A stretch of 64,000 nucleotides of DNA from Vespa crabro (taxonomy: Eukaryota; Arthropoda; Insecta; Hymenoptera; Vespidae): assembly GCF_910589235.1 (NCBI RefSeq), contig NC_060959.1, positions 248,001 to 312,000 on the forward strand. The letters run 5' to 3'. Under the pieces are notes generated by a model. It saw nothing but the letters and a program-made list of their open reading frames with translations. It had not been told where the DNA came from and did no database searches. Positions 26,745 to 40,230 of the stretch are shown one piece after another; positions within the stretch are counted from its first letter, which is position 1, and each line of letters begins with the position of its first letter. The translations under genes were made by a program, and so were the position numbers.

Positions 26745-29700
26745 GATAAAATCGTGAAATCTTTAATAATACTTGTCCAACAGTTAGAAAAATGTTACCA
26801 ATCGATTCAGAACATTGCATTTCATAAGATCAAACATATATTTTAAATTGGAATCAAAATTTTTAACATTCTTTCATATCGTAAATACGATTTTTCCCTC
26901 ATATACGCGTATCGTCGAAAAACGAAAAGGTGAAATCTCGTTCAATTTCATTGATTTTATATTCTACCGATGCAGAATAAAGACTATAACAAGAATATAA
27001 CGTTTTTACTAAGTTTAAATACGCGTCTTCTAATGATAATTTTCGAAAAACTTAATCGACATACGCGAATTTCGGTATATGCGAAGATAAAATCGTGAAA
27101 TCTTTAATAATACTTGTGCCACAGTAGGGGAAATGTTACCAATCGATTCAGAACATTGCATTTCATAAGATCAAACATCTATTTTATATTGGAATCAAAG
27201 TTTTTAACATTCTTTCATATCGTATATACGATTTTTCGCTCATATACGCTTATCGTCGAAAAAAGAAAACTTGAAACCTCGTTCAATTTCATTGATTTTA
27301 TATTCTATCGATGCAGAATAAAGTATATAACGTTTTTACTATGTTTAAATACGCGTTTTCATATGATAATTGTCGAAAAACGTAATTGACATACGCGAAT
27401 TTCGGTATATACGAAGATAAAATCGTGAAATCTTTAATAATTCTTGTGCCACAGTTAGGAAAATGTTTCCAATCGATTCAGAACATTGCATTTCATCAGA
27501 TCAAACATCTATTTTATATTGGAATCAAAGTTTTTAACCTTCTTTCATATCGTATATACGATTTTTCGCTCATATACGCGTATCGTCGAAAAACGAAAAG
27601 TTGAATTCTCGTTCAATTTCATTGATTTTATATTCTATCGATGCTGAATAAAGAAAATAACAAGAATATAACGTTTTTACTATTATTAAATACGCGTTTT
27701 CATATGATAATTGTCGACAAACGTAATTGACATACGCGTATTTCGGTATATGCGGAGATGAAAGCGTGAAATCTTTAATAATACTTGTGCCACAGTTAGA
27801 AAAATGTTACCAATCGTTTCAGAATATTGCATTTCATCAGATCAAACATCTATTTTATATTGGAATCACAGTTTTTAACATACTTCCATATCGTATATAC
27901 GATTTTTCGCTCATATACGCGTATCGTCGAAAAACGAAAGGTTGAAATCTCGTTCAATTTCATTGATTTTATATTCTATCGATGCAGAATAAAGACTATA
28001 ACATTAATATAACGTTTTTACTATGTTTAAATACGCGTTTTCATATGATAATTTTCGAAAAACGTAATCGACATACGCGAATTACGGTATATGCGAAGAT
28101 AAGATCGTGAAATCTTTAATAATACTTGTGCCACAGTCAGAAAAATGTTTCCAATCGATTCAGAACATTGCATTTCATAAGATTAAACATCTATTTTATA
28201 TTGGAATCAAAGTATTAACATTCTTTCATATCGTATTTACGAATTTTCGCTCATATACGCTTATCGTCGAAAAACGAAAAGGTGAAATCTCGTTCAATTT
28301 CATTGATTTTATATTCTACCGATGCAGAATAAAGACTATAACAAGAATATAACGTTTTTACTATGTTTAAATACGCGTCTTCTAATGATAATTTTCGAAA
28401 AACTTAATCGACATACGCGAATTTCGGTATATGCGAAGATAAAATCGTGAAATCTTTAATAATACTTGTGCCACAGTAGGGGAAATGTTACCCATCGATT
28501 CAGAACATTGCATTTCATAAGATCAAACATCTATTTTATATTGGAATCAAAGTTTTTAACATTCTTTCATATCGTATATACGATTTTTTGCTCATATACG
28601 CTTATCGTCGAAAAAAGAAAACTTGAAATCTCGTTCAATTTCATTGATTTTATATTCTATCGATGCAGAATAAAGTATATAACGTTTTTACTATGTTTAA
28701 ATACGCGTTTTCATATGATAATTGTCGCAAAACGTAATCGACATACGTGAATTTCGGTATATGCGAAATTGAAATCGTGAAATCTTTAATAATACTTGTG
28801 CCACAGTTATAAAAATGTTACCAATCGATTCAGAACATTTCATTTCATCATATCAAACATCTATTTTATATTGGAATCAAAGTTTTTAACATTCTTTCAT
28901 ATCGTATATACGATTTTTCGCTTATATACGCGTATCGTCGAAAAACGAAAAGTTGAAATCTCGTTCAATTGCATTGATTTTATATTCAATCGATGCAGAA
29001 TAAAGAATATAACAAGAATATAACGTTTTTACTATTATTAAATACGCGTTTTCATATGATAATTTTCGAAAAACGTAATCGACATACACGAATTTCGGTA
29101 TATGCGAAGATAAAATCGTGAAATCTTTAATAATACTTGTGCCACAGATAGAGAAATGTTTCCAATCGATTCAAAACATTGCACTTCAACAGATCAAACA
29201 TCTATTTTAAATTGGAATCAAAGATTTTAATATTCCTTCATATCATATATACGATTTTTCGCTCATATACGAGTATCGTCGAAAAACGAAAAGTTGAAAT
29301 CTCGTTCAATTTCATTGATTTTATATTCTATCAATGCAGAATAAAGAATATAACAAGAATATAACGTTCTTACTATGTTTGAATACGCGTTTTCATATGA
29401 TAATTGTCGAAAATCGTAATCGACATATGCGAATTTCGGTATATGCGAAGATAAAATCGTGAAATCTTTAATAATACTTGTGCCAAAGATAGAAAAATTT
29501 TACCAAACGTTCAGAACATTGCATTTCATCAGATCAAACATCTATTTTATATTGGAATCAAAGTTTTTAACATTCTTTCATATCGTATATACGATTTTTC
29601 GCTCATATACGCGTATCGTCGAATAACGAAAAGTTGAATTATCGTTCAATTTCATTGATTTTATATTCTATCGATGCAGAAAAAAGAAAATAACAAGAAC

Positions 29701-31008
29701 ATAACGTTTTTACTATTATTAAATACGCGTTTTCATATAATATTTGTCGACAAACGTAATTGACATACGCGAATTTCGGTATATGCGAAGATAAAATCGT
29801 GAAATCTTTAATAATACTTGTGCCACAGTTAGAAAAATTTTACCAATCGATTCAGAACATTGCATTTCATAAGATCAAACATCTATTTTATATTGGAATC
29901 AAAGTTTTTAGCATTCTTTCACATCGTATATACGATTTATCGCTCATATACGCGTATCGTCGAAAAACGAAAAGTTGAAATCTCGTTCAATTTCATTGAT
30001 TTTAAATTCTATCGATGCAGAATAAATTATAAAACAAGAATATAACGTTTTTACTATGTTTAAATACGCGTTTTCACATGATAATTTTCGAAAAATGTAA
30101 CGACATACGCGAATTTCGGTATATGCGAAAATTAAATCGTGAATTCTTTAATAATACTTGTGCCACAATTAGAAAAATGTTATCAATCGATTCAGAACAT
30201 TGCATTTCATAAGATCAAACTTCTATTTTATATTGGATTCAAAGTTTTTAACATTCTTTCATACCGTATATACGATTTTTCGCTCATATACGCGTATCGT
30301 TGAAAAACGAAAACTTGAAATCTCGTTCAATTTCAATGATTTTATATTCTATCGATGCAGAATAAAGAATAGAACCAGAATGTAACATTTTTACTATGAT
30401 TAAATAAGCGTTTTCATATGATAATTGTCGAAAAACCTGATCGACAAACGCGAATTTCGGTATATGCGAAAATTAAATCGTGAAATCTTTAATAATACTT
30501 GTGCCACAGCTAGAGAAATGTTACCAATCGATTCAGAACATTGCATTTCATAAGATCAAACATCTATTTTATATTGGAATCAAAGTTTTTAACATTCTTT
30601 AATATCGTATATGATTTTTCGCTCATATACGCGTATCGTCGAAAAACGAAAAGTTGAAATCTCGTTCAATTTCATTGATTTTATATTCTACCGATGAAAA
30701 ATAAAGACTATAACAAGAATTTAACGTTTTTACTATGTTTAAATACGCGTCTTTATATGATAATTTTCGAAAAACTTAATCGACCTACGCGAATTTCGGT
30801 ATATGCGAAGATAAAATCGTGAAATCTTTAATAATACTTGTCCAACAGTTAGAAAAATGTTACCAATCGATTCAGAACATTTCATTTCATCAGATCAAAC
30901 ATCTATTTTATATTGGAATCAAAGTTTTTAACATTCTTTCATATCGTATATACGATTTTTCGCTTATATACGCGTATCGTCGATAAACGAAAAGTTGAAA
31001 TCTCGTTC
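26745..31008 (+). repeat. 13-unit duplication, left copy; matches 31151-35414
   Basis: The lag is 4406 bp throughout, about 4.26 kb of continuous correspondence, and the two copies are almost adjacent. Shared variants include CTTGTCCAACAG, TTTTTCCCTC, GACTATAACAAG, GCGTCTTCTAATG, CAGTAGGGGAAATG, GTCGAAAAAAG, TTTTCGCTTATATACG, ACATTGCACTTCAACAG, CCAAACGTTCAG and AACCTGATCGACAAACG. I noticed only scattered differences, for example AAGTTTAAATACG near 27011 shared by both but CGACCTACG near 30781 against CGACATACG near 35187. The left edge is near 26745, where TATATGCG changes to TATGTGAG in the other copy. Confidence 0.92.
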
Positions 31009-31150
31009 TATTTCATTGAATTTTTATTCTATCGATTCAGAATAAAGAATATAACAAGAATATAACGTTTTTACTATGTTTAAATACGCGTTTTCATATG
31101 ATAATTTTTGAAAAACGTAATCGACATACGCGAATTTCGGTATGTGAGAA
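31009..31150 (+). repeat. Spacer between the 13-unit copies, matches 35753-35894
   Basis: The 140 bp between the two 4.26-kb copies carry TCTATTTCATTGAATTTTT, GATAATTTTTGAAAAACG and GGTATGTGAGAAG. The same series occurs at 35753-35900 at a lag of 4744 bp. The junction between the tandem copies is therefore made of sequence from a third monomer type, which also follows the right copy after one further unit. Confidence 0.8.
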
Positions 31151-34100
31151 GATAAAATCGTGAAATCTTTAATAATACTTGTCCAACAGTTAGAAAAATG
31201 TTACCAATCGATTCAGAACATTGCATTTCATAAGATCAAACATATATTTTAAATTGGAATCAAAATTTTTAACATTCTTTCATATCGTAAATACGATTTT
31301 TCCCTCATATACGCGTATCGTCGAAAAACGAAAAGGTGAAATCTCGTTCAATTTCATTGATTTTATATTCTACCGATGCAGAATAAAGACTATAACAAGA
31401 ATATAACGTTTTTACTAAGTTTAAATACGCGTCTTCTAATGATAATTTTCGAAAAACTTAATCGACATACGCGAATTTCGGTATATGCGAAGATAAAATC
31501 GTGAAATCTTTAATAATACTTGTGCCACAGTAGGGGAAATGTTACCAATCGATTCAGAACATTGCATTTCATAAGATCAAACATCTATTTTATATTGGAA
31601 TCAAAGTTTTTAACATTCTTTCATATCGTATATACGATTTTTCGCTCATATACGCTTATCGTCGAAAAAAGAAAACTTGAAATCTCGTTCAATTTCATTG
31701 ATTTTATATTCTATCGATGCAGAATAAAGTATATAACGTTTTTACTATGTTTAAATACGCGTTTTCATATGATAATTGTCGAAAAACGTAATTGACATAC
31801 GCGAATTTCGGTATATACGAAGATAAAATCGTGAAATCTTTAATAATTCTTGTGCCACAGTTAGGAAAATGTTTCCAATCGATTCAGAACATTGCATTTC
31901 ATCAGATCAAACATCTATTTTATATTGGAATCAAAGTTTTTAACCTTCTTTCATATCGTATATACGATTTTTCGCTCATATACGCGTATCGTCGAAAAAC
32001 GAAAAGTTGAATTCTCGTTCAATTTCATTGATTTTATATTCTATCGATGCTGAATAAAGAAAATAACAAGAATATAACGTTTTTACTATTATTAAATACG
32101 CGTTTTCATATGATAATTGTCGACAAACGTAATTGACATACGCGTATTTCGGTATATGCGGAGATGAAAGCGTGAAATCTTTAATAATACTTGTGCCACA
32201 GTTAGAAAAATGTTACCAATCGTTTCAGAATATTGCATTTCATCAGATCAAACATCTATTTTATATTGGAATCACAGTTTTTAACATACTTCCATATCGT
32301 ATATACGATTTTTCGCTCATATACGCGTATCGTCGAAAAACGAAAGGTTGAAATCTCGTTCAATTTCATTGATTTTATATTCTATCGATGCAGAATAAAG
32401 ACTATAACATTAATATAACGTTTTTACTATGTTTAAATACGCGTTTTCATATGATAATTTTCGAAAAACGTAATCGACATACGCGAATTACGGTATATGC
32501 GAATATAAGATCGTGAAATCTTTAATAATACTTGTGCCACAGTCAGAAAAATGTTTCCAATCGATTCAGAACATTGCATTTCATAAGATTAAACATCTAT
32601 TTTATATTGGAATCAAAGTATTAACATTCTTTCATATCGTATTTACGAATTTTCGCTCATATACGCTTATCGTCGAAAAACGAAAAGGTGAAATCTCGTT
32701 CAATTTCATTGATTTTATATTCTACCGATGCAGAATAAAGACTATAACAAGAATATAACGTTTTTACTATGTTTAAATACGCGTCTTCTAATGATAATTT
32801 TCGAAAAACTTAATCGACATACGCGAATTTCGGTATATGCGAAGATAAAATCGTGAAATCTTTAATAATACTTGTGCCACAGTAGGGGAAATGTTACCCA
32901 TCGATTCAGAACATTGCATTTCATAAGATCAAACATCTATTTTATATTGGAATCAAAGTTTTTAACATTCTTTCATATCGTATATACGATTTTTTGCTCA
33001 TATACGCTTATCGTCGAAAAAAGAAAACTTGAAATCTCGTTCAATTTCATTGATTTTATATTCTATCGATGCAGAATAAAGTATATAACGTTTTTACTAT
33101 GTTTAAATACGCGTTTTCATATGATAATTGTCGCAAAACGTAATCGACATACGTGAATTTCGGTATATGCGAAATTGAAATCGTGAAATCTTTAATAATA
33201 CTTGTGCCACAGTTATAAAAATGTTACCAATCGATTCAGAACATTTCATTTCATCATATCAAACATCTATTTTATATTGGAATCAAAGTTTTTAACATTC
33301 TTTCATATCGTATATACGATTTTTCGCTTATATACGCGTATCGTCGAAAAACGAAAAGTTGAAATCTCGTTCAATTGCATTGATTTTATATTCAATCGAT
33401 GCAGAATAAAGAATATAACAAGAATATAACGTTTTTACTATTATTAAATACGCGTTTTCATATGATAATTTTCGAAAAACGTAATCGACATACACGAATT
33501 TCGGTATATGCGAAGATAAAATCGTGAAATCTTTAATAATACTTGTGCCACAGATAGAGAAATGTTTCCAATCGATTCAAAACATTGCACTTCAACAGAT
33601 CAAACATCTATTTTAAATTGGAATCAAAGATTTTAATATTCCTTCATATCATATATACGATTTTTCGCTCATATACGAGTATCGTCGAAAAACGAAAAGT
33701 TGAAATCTCGTTCAATTTCATTGATTTTATATTCTATCAATGCAGAATAAAGAATATAACAAGAATATAACGTTCTTACTATGTTTGAATACGCGTTTTC
33801 ATATGATAATTGTCGAAAATCGTAATCGACATATGCGAATTTCGGTATATGCGAAGATAAAATCGTGAAATCTTTAATAATACTTGTGCCAAAGATAGAA
33901 AAATTTTACCAAACGTTCAGAACATTGCATTTCATCAGATCAAACATCTATTTTATATTGGAATCAAAGTTTTTAACATTCTTTCATATCGTATATACGA
34001 TTTTTCGCTCATATACGCGTATCGTCGAATAACGAAAAGTTGAATTATCGTTCAATTTCATTGATTTTATATTCTATCGATGCAGAAAAAAGAAAATAAC

Positions 34101-35414
34101 AAGAACATAACGTTTTTACTATTATTAAATACGCGTTTTCATATGATATTTGTCGACAAACGTAATTGACATACGCGAATTTCGGTATATGCGAAGATAA
34201 AATCGTGAAATCTTTAATAATACTTGTGCCACAGTTAGAAAAATTTTACCAATCGATTCAGAACATTGCATTTCATAAGATCAAACATCTATTTTATATT
34301 GGAATCAAAGTTTTTAGCATTCTTTCACATCGTATATACGATTTATCGCTCATATACGCGTATCGTCGAAAAACGAAAAGTTGAAATCTCGTTCAATTTC
34401 ATTGATTTTAAATTCTATCGATGCAGAATAAATTATAAAACAAGAATATAACGTTTTTACTATGTTTAAATACGCGTTTTCACATGATAATTTTCGAAAA
34501 ATGTAACGACATACGCGAATTTCGGTATATGCGAAAATTAAATCGTGAATTCTTTAATAATACTTGTGCCACAATTAGAAAAATGTTATCAATCGATTCA
34601 GAACATTGCATTTCATAAGATCAAACTTCTATTTTATATTGGATTCAAAGTTTTTAACATTCTTTCATACCGTATATACGATTTTTCGCTCATATACGCG
34701 AATCGTTGAAAAACGAAAACTTGAAATCTCGTTCAATTTCAATGATTTTATATTCTATCGATGCAGAATAAAGAATAGAACCAGAATGTAACATTTTTAC
34801 TATGATTAAATAAGCGTTTTCATATGATAATTGTCGAAAAACCTGATCGACAAACGCGAATTTCGGTATATGCGAAAATTAAATCGTGAAATCTTTAATA
34901 ATACTTGTGCCACAGCTAGAGAAATGTTACCAATCGATTCAGAACATTGCATTTCATAAGATCAAACATCTATTTTATATTGGAATCAAAGTTTTTAACA
35001 TTCTTTAATATCGTATATGATTTTTCGCTCATATACGCGTATCGTCGAAAAACGAAAAGTTGAAATCTCGTTCAATTTCATTGATTTTATATTCTACCGA
35101 TGAAAAATAAAGACTATAACAAGAATTTAACGTTTTTACTATGTTTAAATACGCGTCTTTATATGATAATTTTCGAAAAACTTAATCGACATACGCGAAT
35201 TTCGGTATATGCGAAGATAAAATCGTGAAATCTTTAATAATACTTGTCCAACAGTTAGAAAAATGTTACCAATCGATTCAGAACATTTCATTTCATCAGA
35301 TCAAACATCTATTTTATATTGGAATCAAAGTTTTTAACATTCTTTCATATCGTATATACGATTTTTCGCTTATATACGCGTATCGTCGATAAACGAAAAG
35401 TTGAAATCTCGTTC
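31151..35414 (+). repeat. 13-unit duplication, right copy
   Basis: This is the partner of 26745-31008. It keeps the same order of 330-, 339- and 341-bp units. Part of it, from about 33055, is copied again further right (36450 onward), so some monomer types here exist in four near-identical versions, for example the ACTTCAACAG unit at about 29186, 33592, 36987 and 48216. Confidence 0.9.
33055..34450 (+). repeat. Four-unit block; matches 36450-37845 at 3395 bp
   Basis: Both copies start at a 330-bp unit end (GAATAAAGTATATAACG) and continue with GTCGCAAAACG, ACATACGTG, GCGAAATTGAAATCG, ACATTTCATTTCATCATATC, the ACTTCAACAG unit and GATATTTGTCGAC. They part near 34450 and 37845, after AATAAATTATAAAAC, because the right copy lacks the next monomer. 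Confidence 0.88.
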
Positions 35415-36460
35415 AATTGCATTGATTTTATATTCAATCAATGCAGAATAAAGAGTATAACAAGAATATAACGTTCTTACTATGTTTGAATACGCGTTTT
35501 CATATCATAATTGTCGAAAAACTTTATCGACATACGCGAATTTCGGTATATGCGGAGATGAAATCATGAAATCTTTAATAATACTTGTGCCACAGTTAGA
35601 AAAATGTTACCAATCGATTCAGAACATTGCATTTCTACAGATCAAACATCTACTTTATATTGGAATCACAGTTTTTAACATTCTTTCATATCGTATATAC
35701 AATTTTTCGCTCATATACGCGTATCGTCAAAAAACGAAAAGTTGAAATCTCGTTCTATTTCATTGAATTTTTATTCTATCGATTCAGAATAAAGAATATA
35801 ACAAGAATATAACGTTTTTACTATGTTTAAATACGCGTTTTCATATGATAATTTTTGAAAAACGTAATCGACATACGCGAATTTCGGTATGTGAGAAGAT
35901 AAAATCGTGAAATCTTTAATAAAACTTGTGCCACAGTTAGAAAAATATTACCAATCGATTCAGAACATTGCATTTCATAAGATCAAACATATATTTTATA
36001 CTGGAATCAAAGTTTTTAACATTCTTTCATATCGTAAATACGATTTTTCGCTCATATACGCGTATCGTCGAAAAACGAAAAATTGAAATCTTGTTCAATT
36101 TCATTGATTATATATTCTATCGATGCAGAATAAATAATATAAGAAGAATATAACGTTTTTACTATGTTTAAATACGCGTTTTCATATGATAATTTTCGAA
36201 AAACGTAAACGACATACGCGAATTTCGGTATATGCGAAGTTAAAATCGTGAAATCTTTAATAATACTTGTGCCACAGTTAGAAAAATGCTACCAATCGAT
36301 TCTGAACCTTGCAATTCATAAGATCAAATATCTATTTTATATTGGAATCAAAGTTTTTAACATTCTCTCATATCGTATATACGATTTTTCGCTCATATAC
36401 GCGAATCGTCGAAAAACGAAAACTTCAAATCTCGTTCAATTTCATTGAATTTATATTCTA
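34815..36460 (+). repeat. Five-unit block; matches 37870-39515 at 3055 bp
   Basis: The correspondence resumes after a one-monomer step, 3395 minus 340. Shared variants are AACCTGATCGACAAACG, CACAGCTAGAG, GATGAAAAATAAAG, GCGTCTTTATATG, AAAGAGTATAAC, CATCTACTTTAT, GGTATGTGAGAAG, AAAACTTGTGCC, ATTATATATTC, AATAATATAAGAAG and TCTGAACCTTGC. A difference is CTTTATATTGG near 35653 against CTTTATAATGG near 38708. Confidence 0.87.
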
Positions 36461-39400
36461 TCGATGCAGAATAAAGTATATAACGTTTTTACTATGTTTA
36501 AATACGCGTTTTCATATGATAATTGTCGCAAAACGTAATCGACATACGTGAATTTCGGTATATGCGAAATTGAAATCGTGAAATCTTTAATAATACTTGT
36601 GCCACAGTTATAAAAATGTTACCAATCGATTCAGAACATTTCATTTCATCATATCAAACATCTATTTTATATTGGAATCAAAGTTTTTAACATTCTTTCA
36701 TATCGTATATACGATTTTTCGCTTATATACGCGTATCGTCGAAAAACGAAAAGTTGAAATCTCGTTCAATTGCATTGATTTTATATTCAATCGATGCAGA
36801 ATAAAGAATATAACAAGAATATAACGTTTTTACTATTATTAAATACGCGTTTTCATATGATAATTTTCGAAAAACGTAATCGACATACACGAATTTCGGT
36901 ATATGCGAAGATAAAATCGTGAAATCTTTAATAATACTTGTGCCACAGATAGAGAAATGTTTCCAATCGATTCAAAACATTGCACTTCAACAGATCAAAC
37001 ATCTATTTTAAATTGGAATCAAAGATTTTAATATTCCTTCATATCATATATACGATTTTTCGCTCATATACGAGTATCGTCGAAAAACGAAAAGTTGAAA
37101 TCTCGTTCAATTTCATTGATTTTATATTCTATCAATGCAGAATAAAGAATATAACAAGAATATAACGTTCTTACTATGTTTAAATACGCGTTTTCATATG
37201 ATAATTGTAGAAAATCGTAATCGACATATGCGAATTTCGGTATATGCGAAGATAAAATCGTGAAATCTTTAATAATACTTGTGCCAAAGATAGAAAAATT
37301 TTACCAAACGTTCAGAACATTGCATTTCATCAGATCAAACTTCTATTTTATATTGGAATCAAAGTTTTTAACATTCTTTCATATCGTATATACGATTTTT
37401 CGCTCATATACGCGTATCGTCGAATAACGAAAAGTTGAATTATCGTTCAATTTCATTGATTTTATATTCTATAGATGCAGAAAAAAGAAAATAACAAGAA
37501 CATAACGTTTTTACTATTATTAAATACGCGTTTTCATATGATATTTGTCGACAAACGTAATTGACATACGCGAATTTCGGTATATGCGAAGATAAAATCG
37601 TGAAATCTTTAATAATACTTGTGCCACAGTTAGAAAAATTTTACCAATCGATTCAGAACATTGCATTTCATAAGATCAAACATCTATTTTATATTGGAAT
37701 CAAAGTTTTTAGCATTCTTTCACATCGTATATACGATTTATCGCTCATATACGCGTATCGTCGAAAAACGAAAAGTTGAAATCTCGTTCAATTTCATTGA
37801 TTTTAAATTCTATCGATGCAGAATAAATTATAAAACAAGAATATAACGTTTTTACTATGTTTAAATACGCGTTTTCATATGATAATTGTCGAAAAACCTG
37901 ATCGACAAACGCGAATTTCGGTATATGCGAAAATTAAATCGTGAAATCTTTAATAATACTTGTGCCACAGCTAGAGAAATGTTACCAATCGATTCAGAAC
38001 ATTGCATTTCATAAGATCAAACATCTATTTTATATTGGAATCAAAGTTTTTAACATTCTTTAATATCGTATATGATTTTTCGCTCATATACGCGTATCGT
38101 CGAAAAACGAAAAGTTGAAATCTCGTTCAATTTCATTGATTTTATATTCTACCGATGAAAAATAAAGACTATAACAAGAATTTAACGTTTTTACTATGTT
38201 TAAATACGCGTCTTTATATGATAATTTTCGAAAAACTTAATCGACATACGCGAATTTCGGTATATGCGAAGATAAAATCGTGAAATCTTTAATAATACTT
38301 GTCCAACAGTTAGAAAAATGTTACCAATCGATTCAGAACATTTCATTTCATCAGATCAAACATCTATTTTATATTGGAATCAAAGTTTTTAACATTCTTT
38401 CATATCGTATATACGATTTTTCGCTTATATACGCGTATCGTCGATAAACGAAAAGTTGAAATCTCGTTCAATTGCATTGATTTTATATTCAATCAATGCA
38501 GAATAAAGAGTATAACAAGAATATAACGTTCTTACTATGTTTGAATACGCGTTTTCATATCATAATTGTCGAAAAACTTTATCGACATACGCGAATTTCG
38601 GTATATGCGGAGATGAAATCATGAAATCTTTAATAATACTTGTGCCACAGTTAGAAAAATGTTACCAATCGATTCAGAACATTGCATTTCTACAGATCAA
38701 ACATCTACTTTATAATGGAATCACAGTTTTTAACATTCTTTCATATCGTATATACAATTTTTCGCTCATATACGCGTATCGTCAAAAAACGAAAAGTTGA
38801 AATCTCGTTCTATTTCATTGAATTTTTATTCTATCGATTCAGAATAAAGAATATAACAAGAATATAACGTTTTTACTATGTTTAAATACGCGTTTTCATA
38901 TGATAATTTTTGAAAACCGTAATCGACATACGCGAATTTCGGTATGTGAGAAGATAAAATCGTGAAATCTTTAATAAAACTTGTGCCACAGTTAGAAAAA
39001 TATTACCAATCGATTCAGAACATTGCATTTCATAAGATCAAACATATATTTTATACTGGAATCAAAGTTTTTAACATTCTTTCATATCGTAAATACGATT
39101 TTTCGCTCATATACGCGTATCGTCGAAAAACGAAAAATTGAAATCTTGTTCAATTTCATTGATTATATATTCTATCGATGCAGAATAAATAATATAAGAA
39201 GAATATAACGTTTTTACTATGTTTAAATACGCGTTTTCATATGATAATTTTCGAAAAACGTAAACGACATACGCGAATTTCGGTATATGCGAAGTTAAAA
39301 TCGTGAAATCTTTAATAATACTTGTGCCACAGTTAGAAAAATGCTACCAATCGATTCTGAACCTTGCAATTCATAAGATCAAATATCTATTTTATATTGG

Positions 39401-40208
39401 AATCAAAGTTTTTAACATTCTTTCATATCGTATATACGATTTTTCGCTCATATACGCGAATCGTTGAAAAACGAAAACTTCAAATCTCGTTCAATTTCAT
39501 TGAATTTAGATTCTATCGACGCCGAATAAAGAATATAACAAGAATATAACGTTTTTACTATGTTTAAATACGCGTTTTCATATGATAATTATCGAAAAAA
39601 TAATCGACATACGCGAATTTCGGTATATGCGAAGATAAAATCGTGAAATCTTTAATAATACTTGTGCCACTGTTAGAAAAATGTTACCAATCGATTCAGA
39701 ACATTGAATTTCAAAAGATCAAACTCTATTTTATATTGGTATAAAAGCTTTTAACATTCTTTCATACGGTATATACGATTTTTCGCTCATATACGCGTAT
39801 CGTCGTAAAACGAAAAGTTGAAATCTCGTTCAATTTCATTGATTTTATATTCTATCGATGCAGAATAAAGAATAAAACAAGAAAATAACGTTTATACTAT
39901 GTATAAATAAGCGTTTTCATATGATAATTTTCGAAACACGTAATCGACATACGCGAATTTCGGTATATGCGAAGATAAAATCGTGAAATCTTTAATAATA
40001 CTTGTGCCACAGATAGGAAAATGTTACCAATCGATTCAGAACATTGCATTTCATAAGATCAAACATCTATTTTATATTGGAATCAAAGTTTATAACATAC
40101 TTTCATATCTTATATACGATTTTTCGCTCATATACGCGTATCGTCGAGAAGCGAAAAGTTGAAATCTCGTTCAACATCATTGATTTTATATTCTATCGAT
40201 GCAGAATA

Positions 40209-40230
40209 AAGAATATAACAAGAATATAAC
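40209..40230 (+). repeat. 11-bp direct repeat at the monomer junction (example)
   Basis: AAGAATATAAC occurs twice back to back (40209-40219 and 40220-40230), immediately before the GTTTTTACTATG that opens the next unit. The arrangement is present at most monomer junctions. In the 328- and 330-bp forms exactly one copy remains. The difference is therefore one whole repeat unit, as expected from replication slippage or unequal exchange between the two copies. Which state is ancestral cannot be decided from this window alone. Confidence 0.95.
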
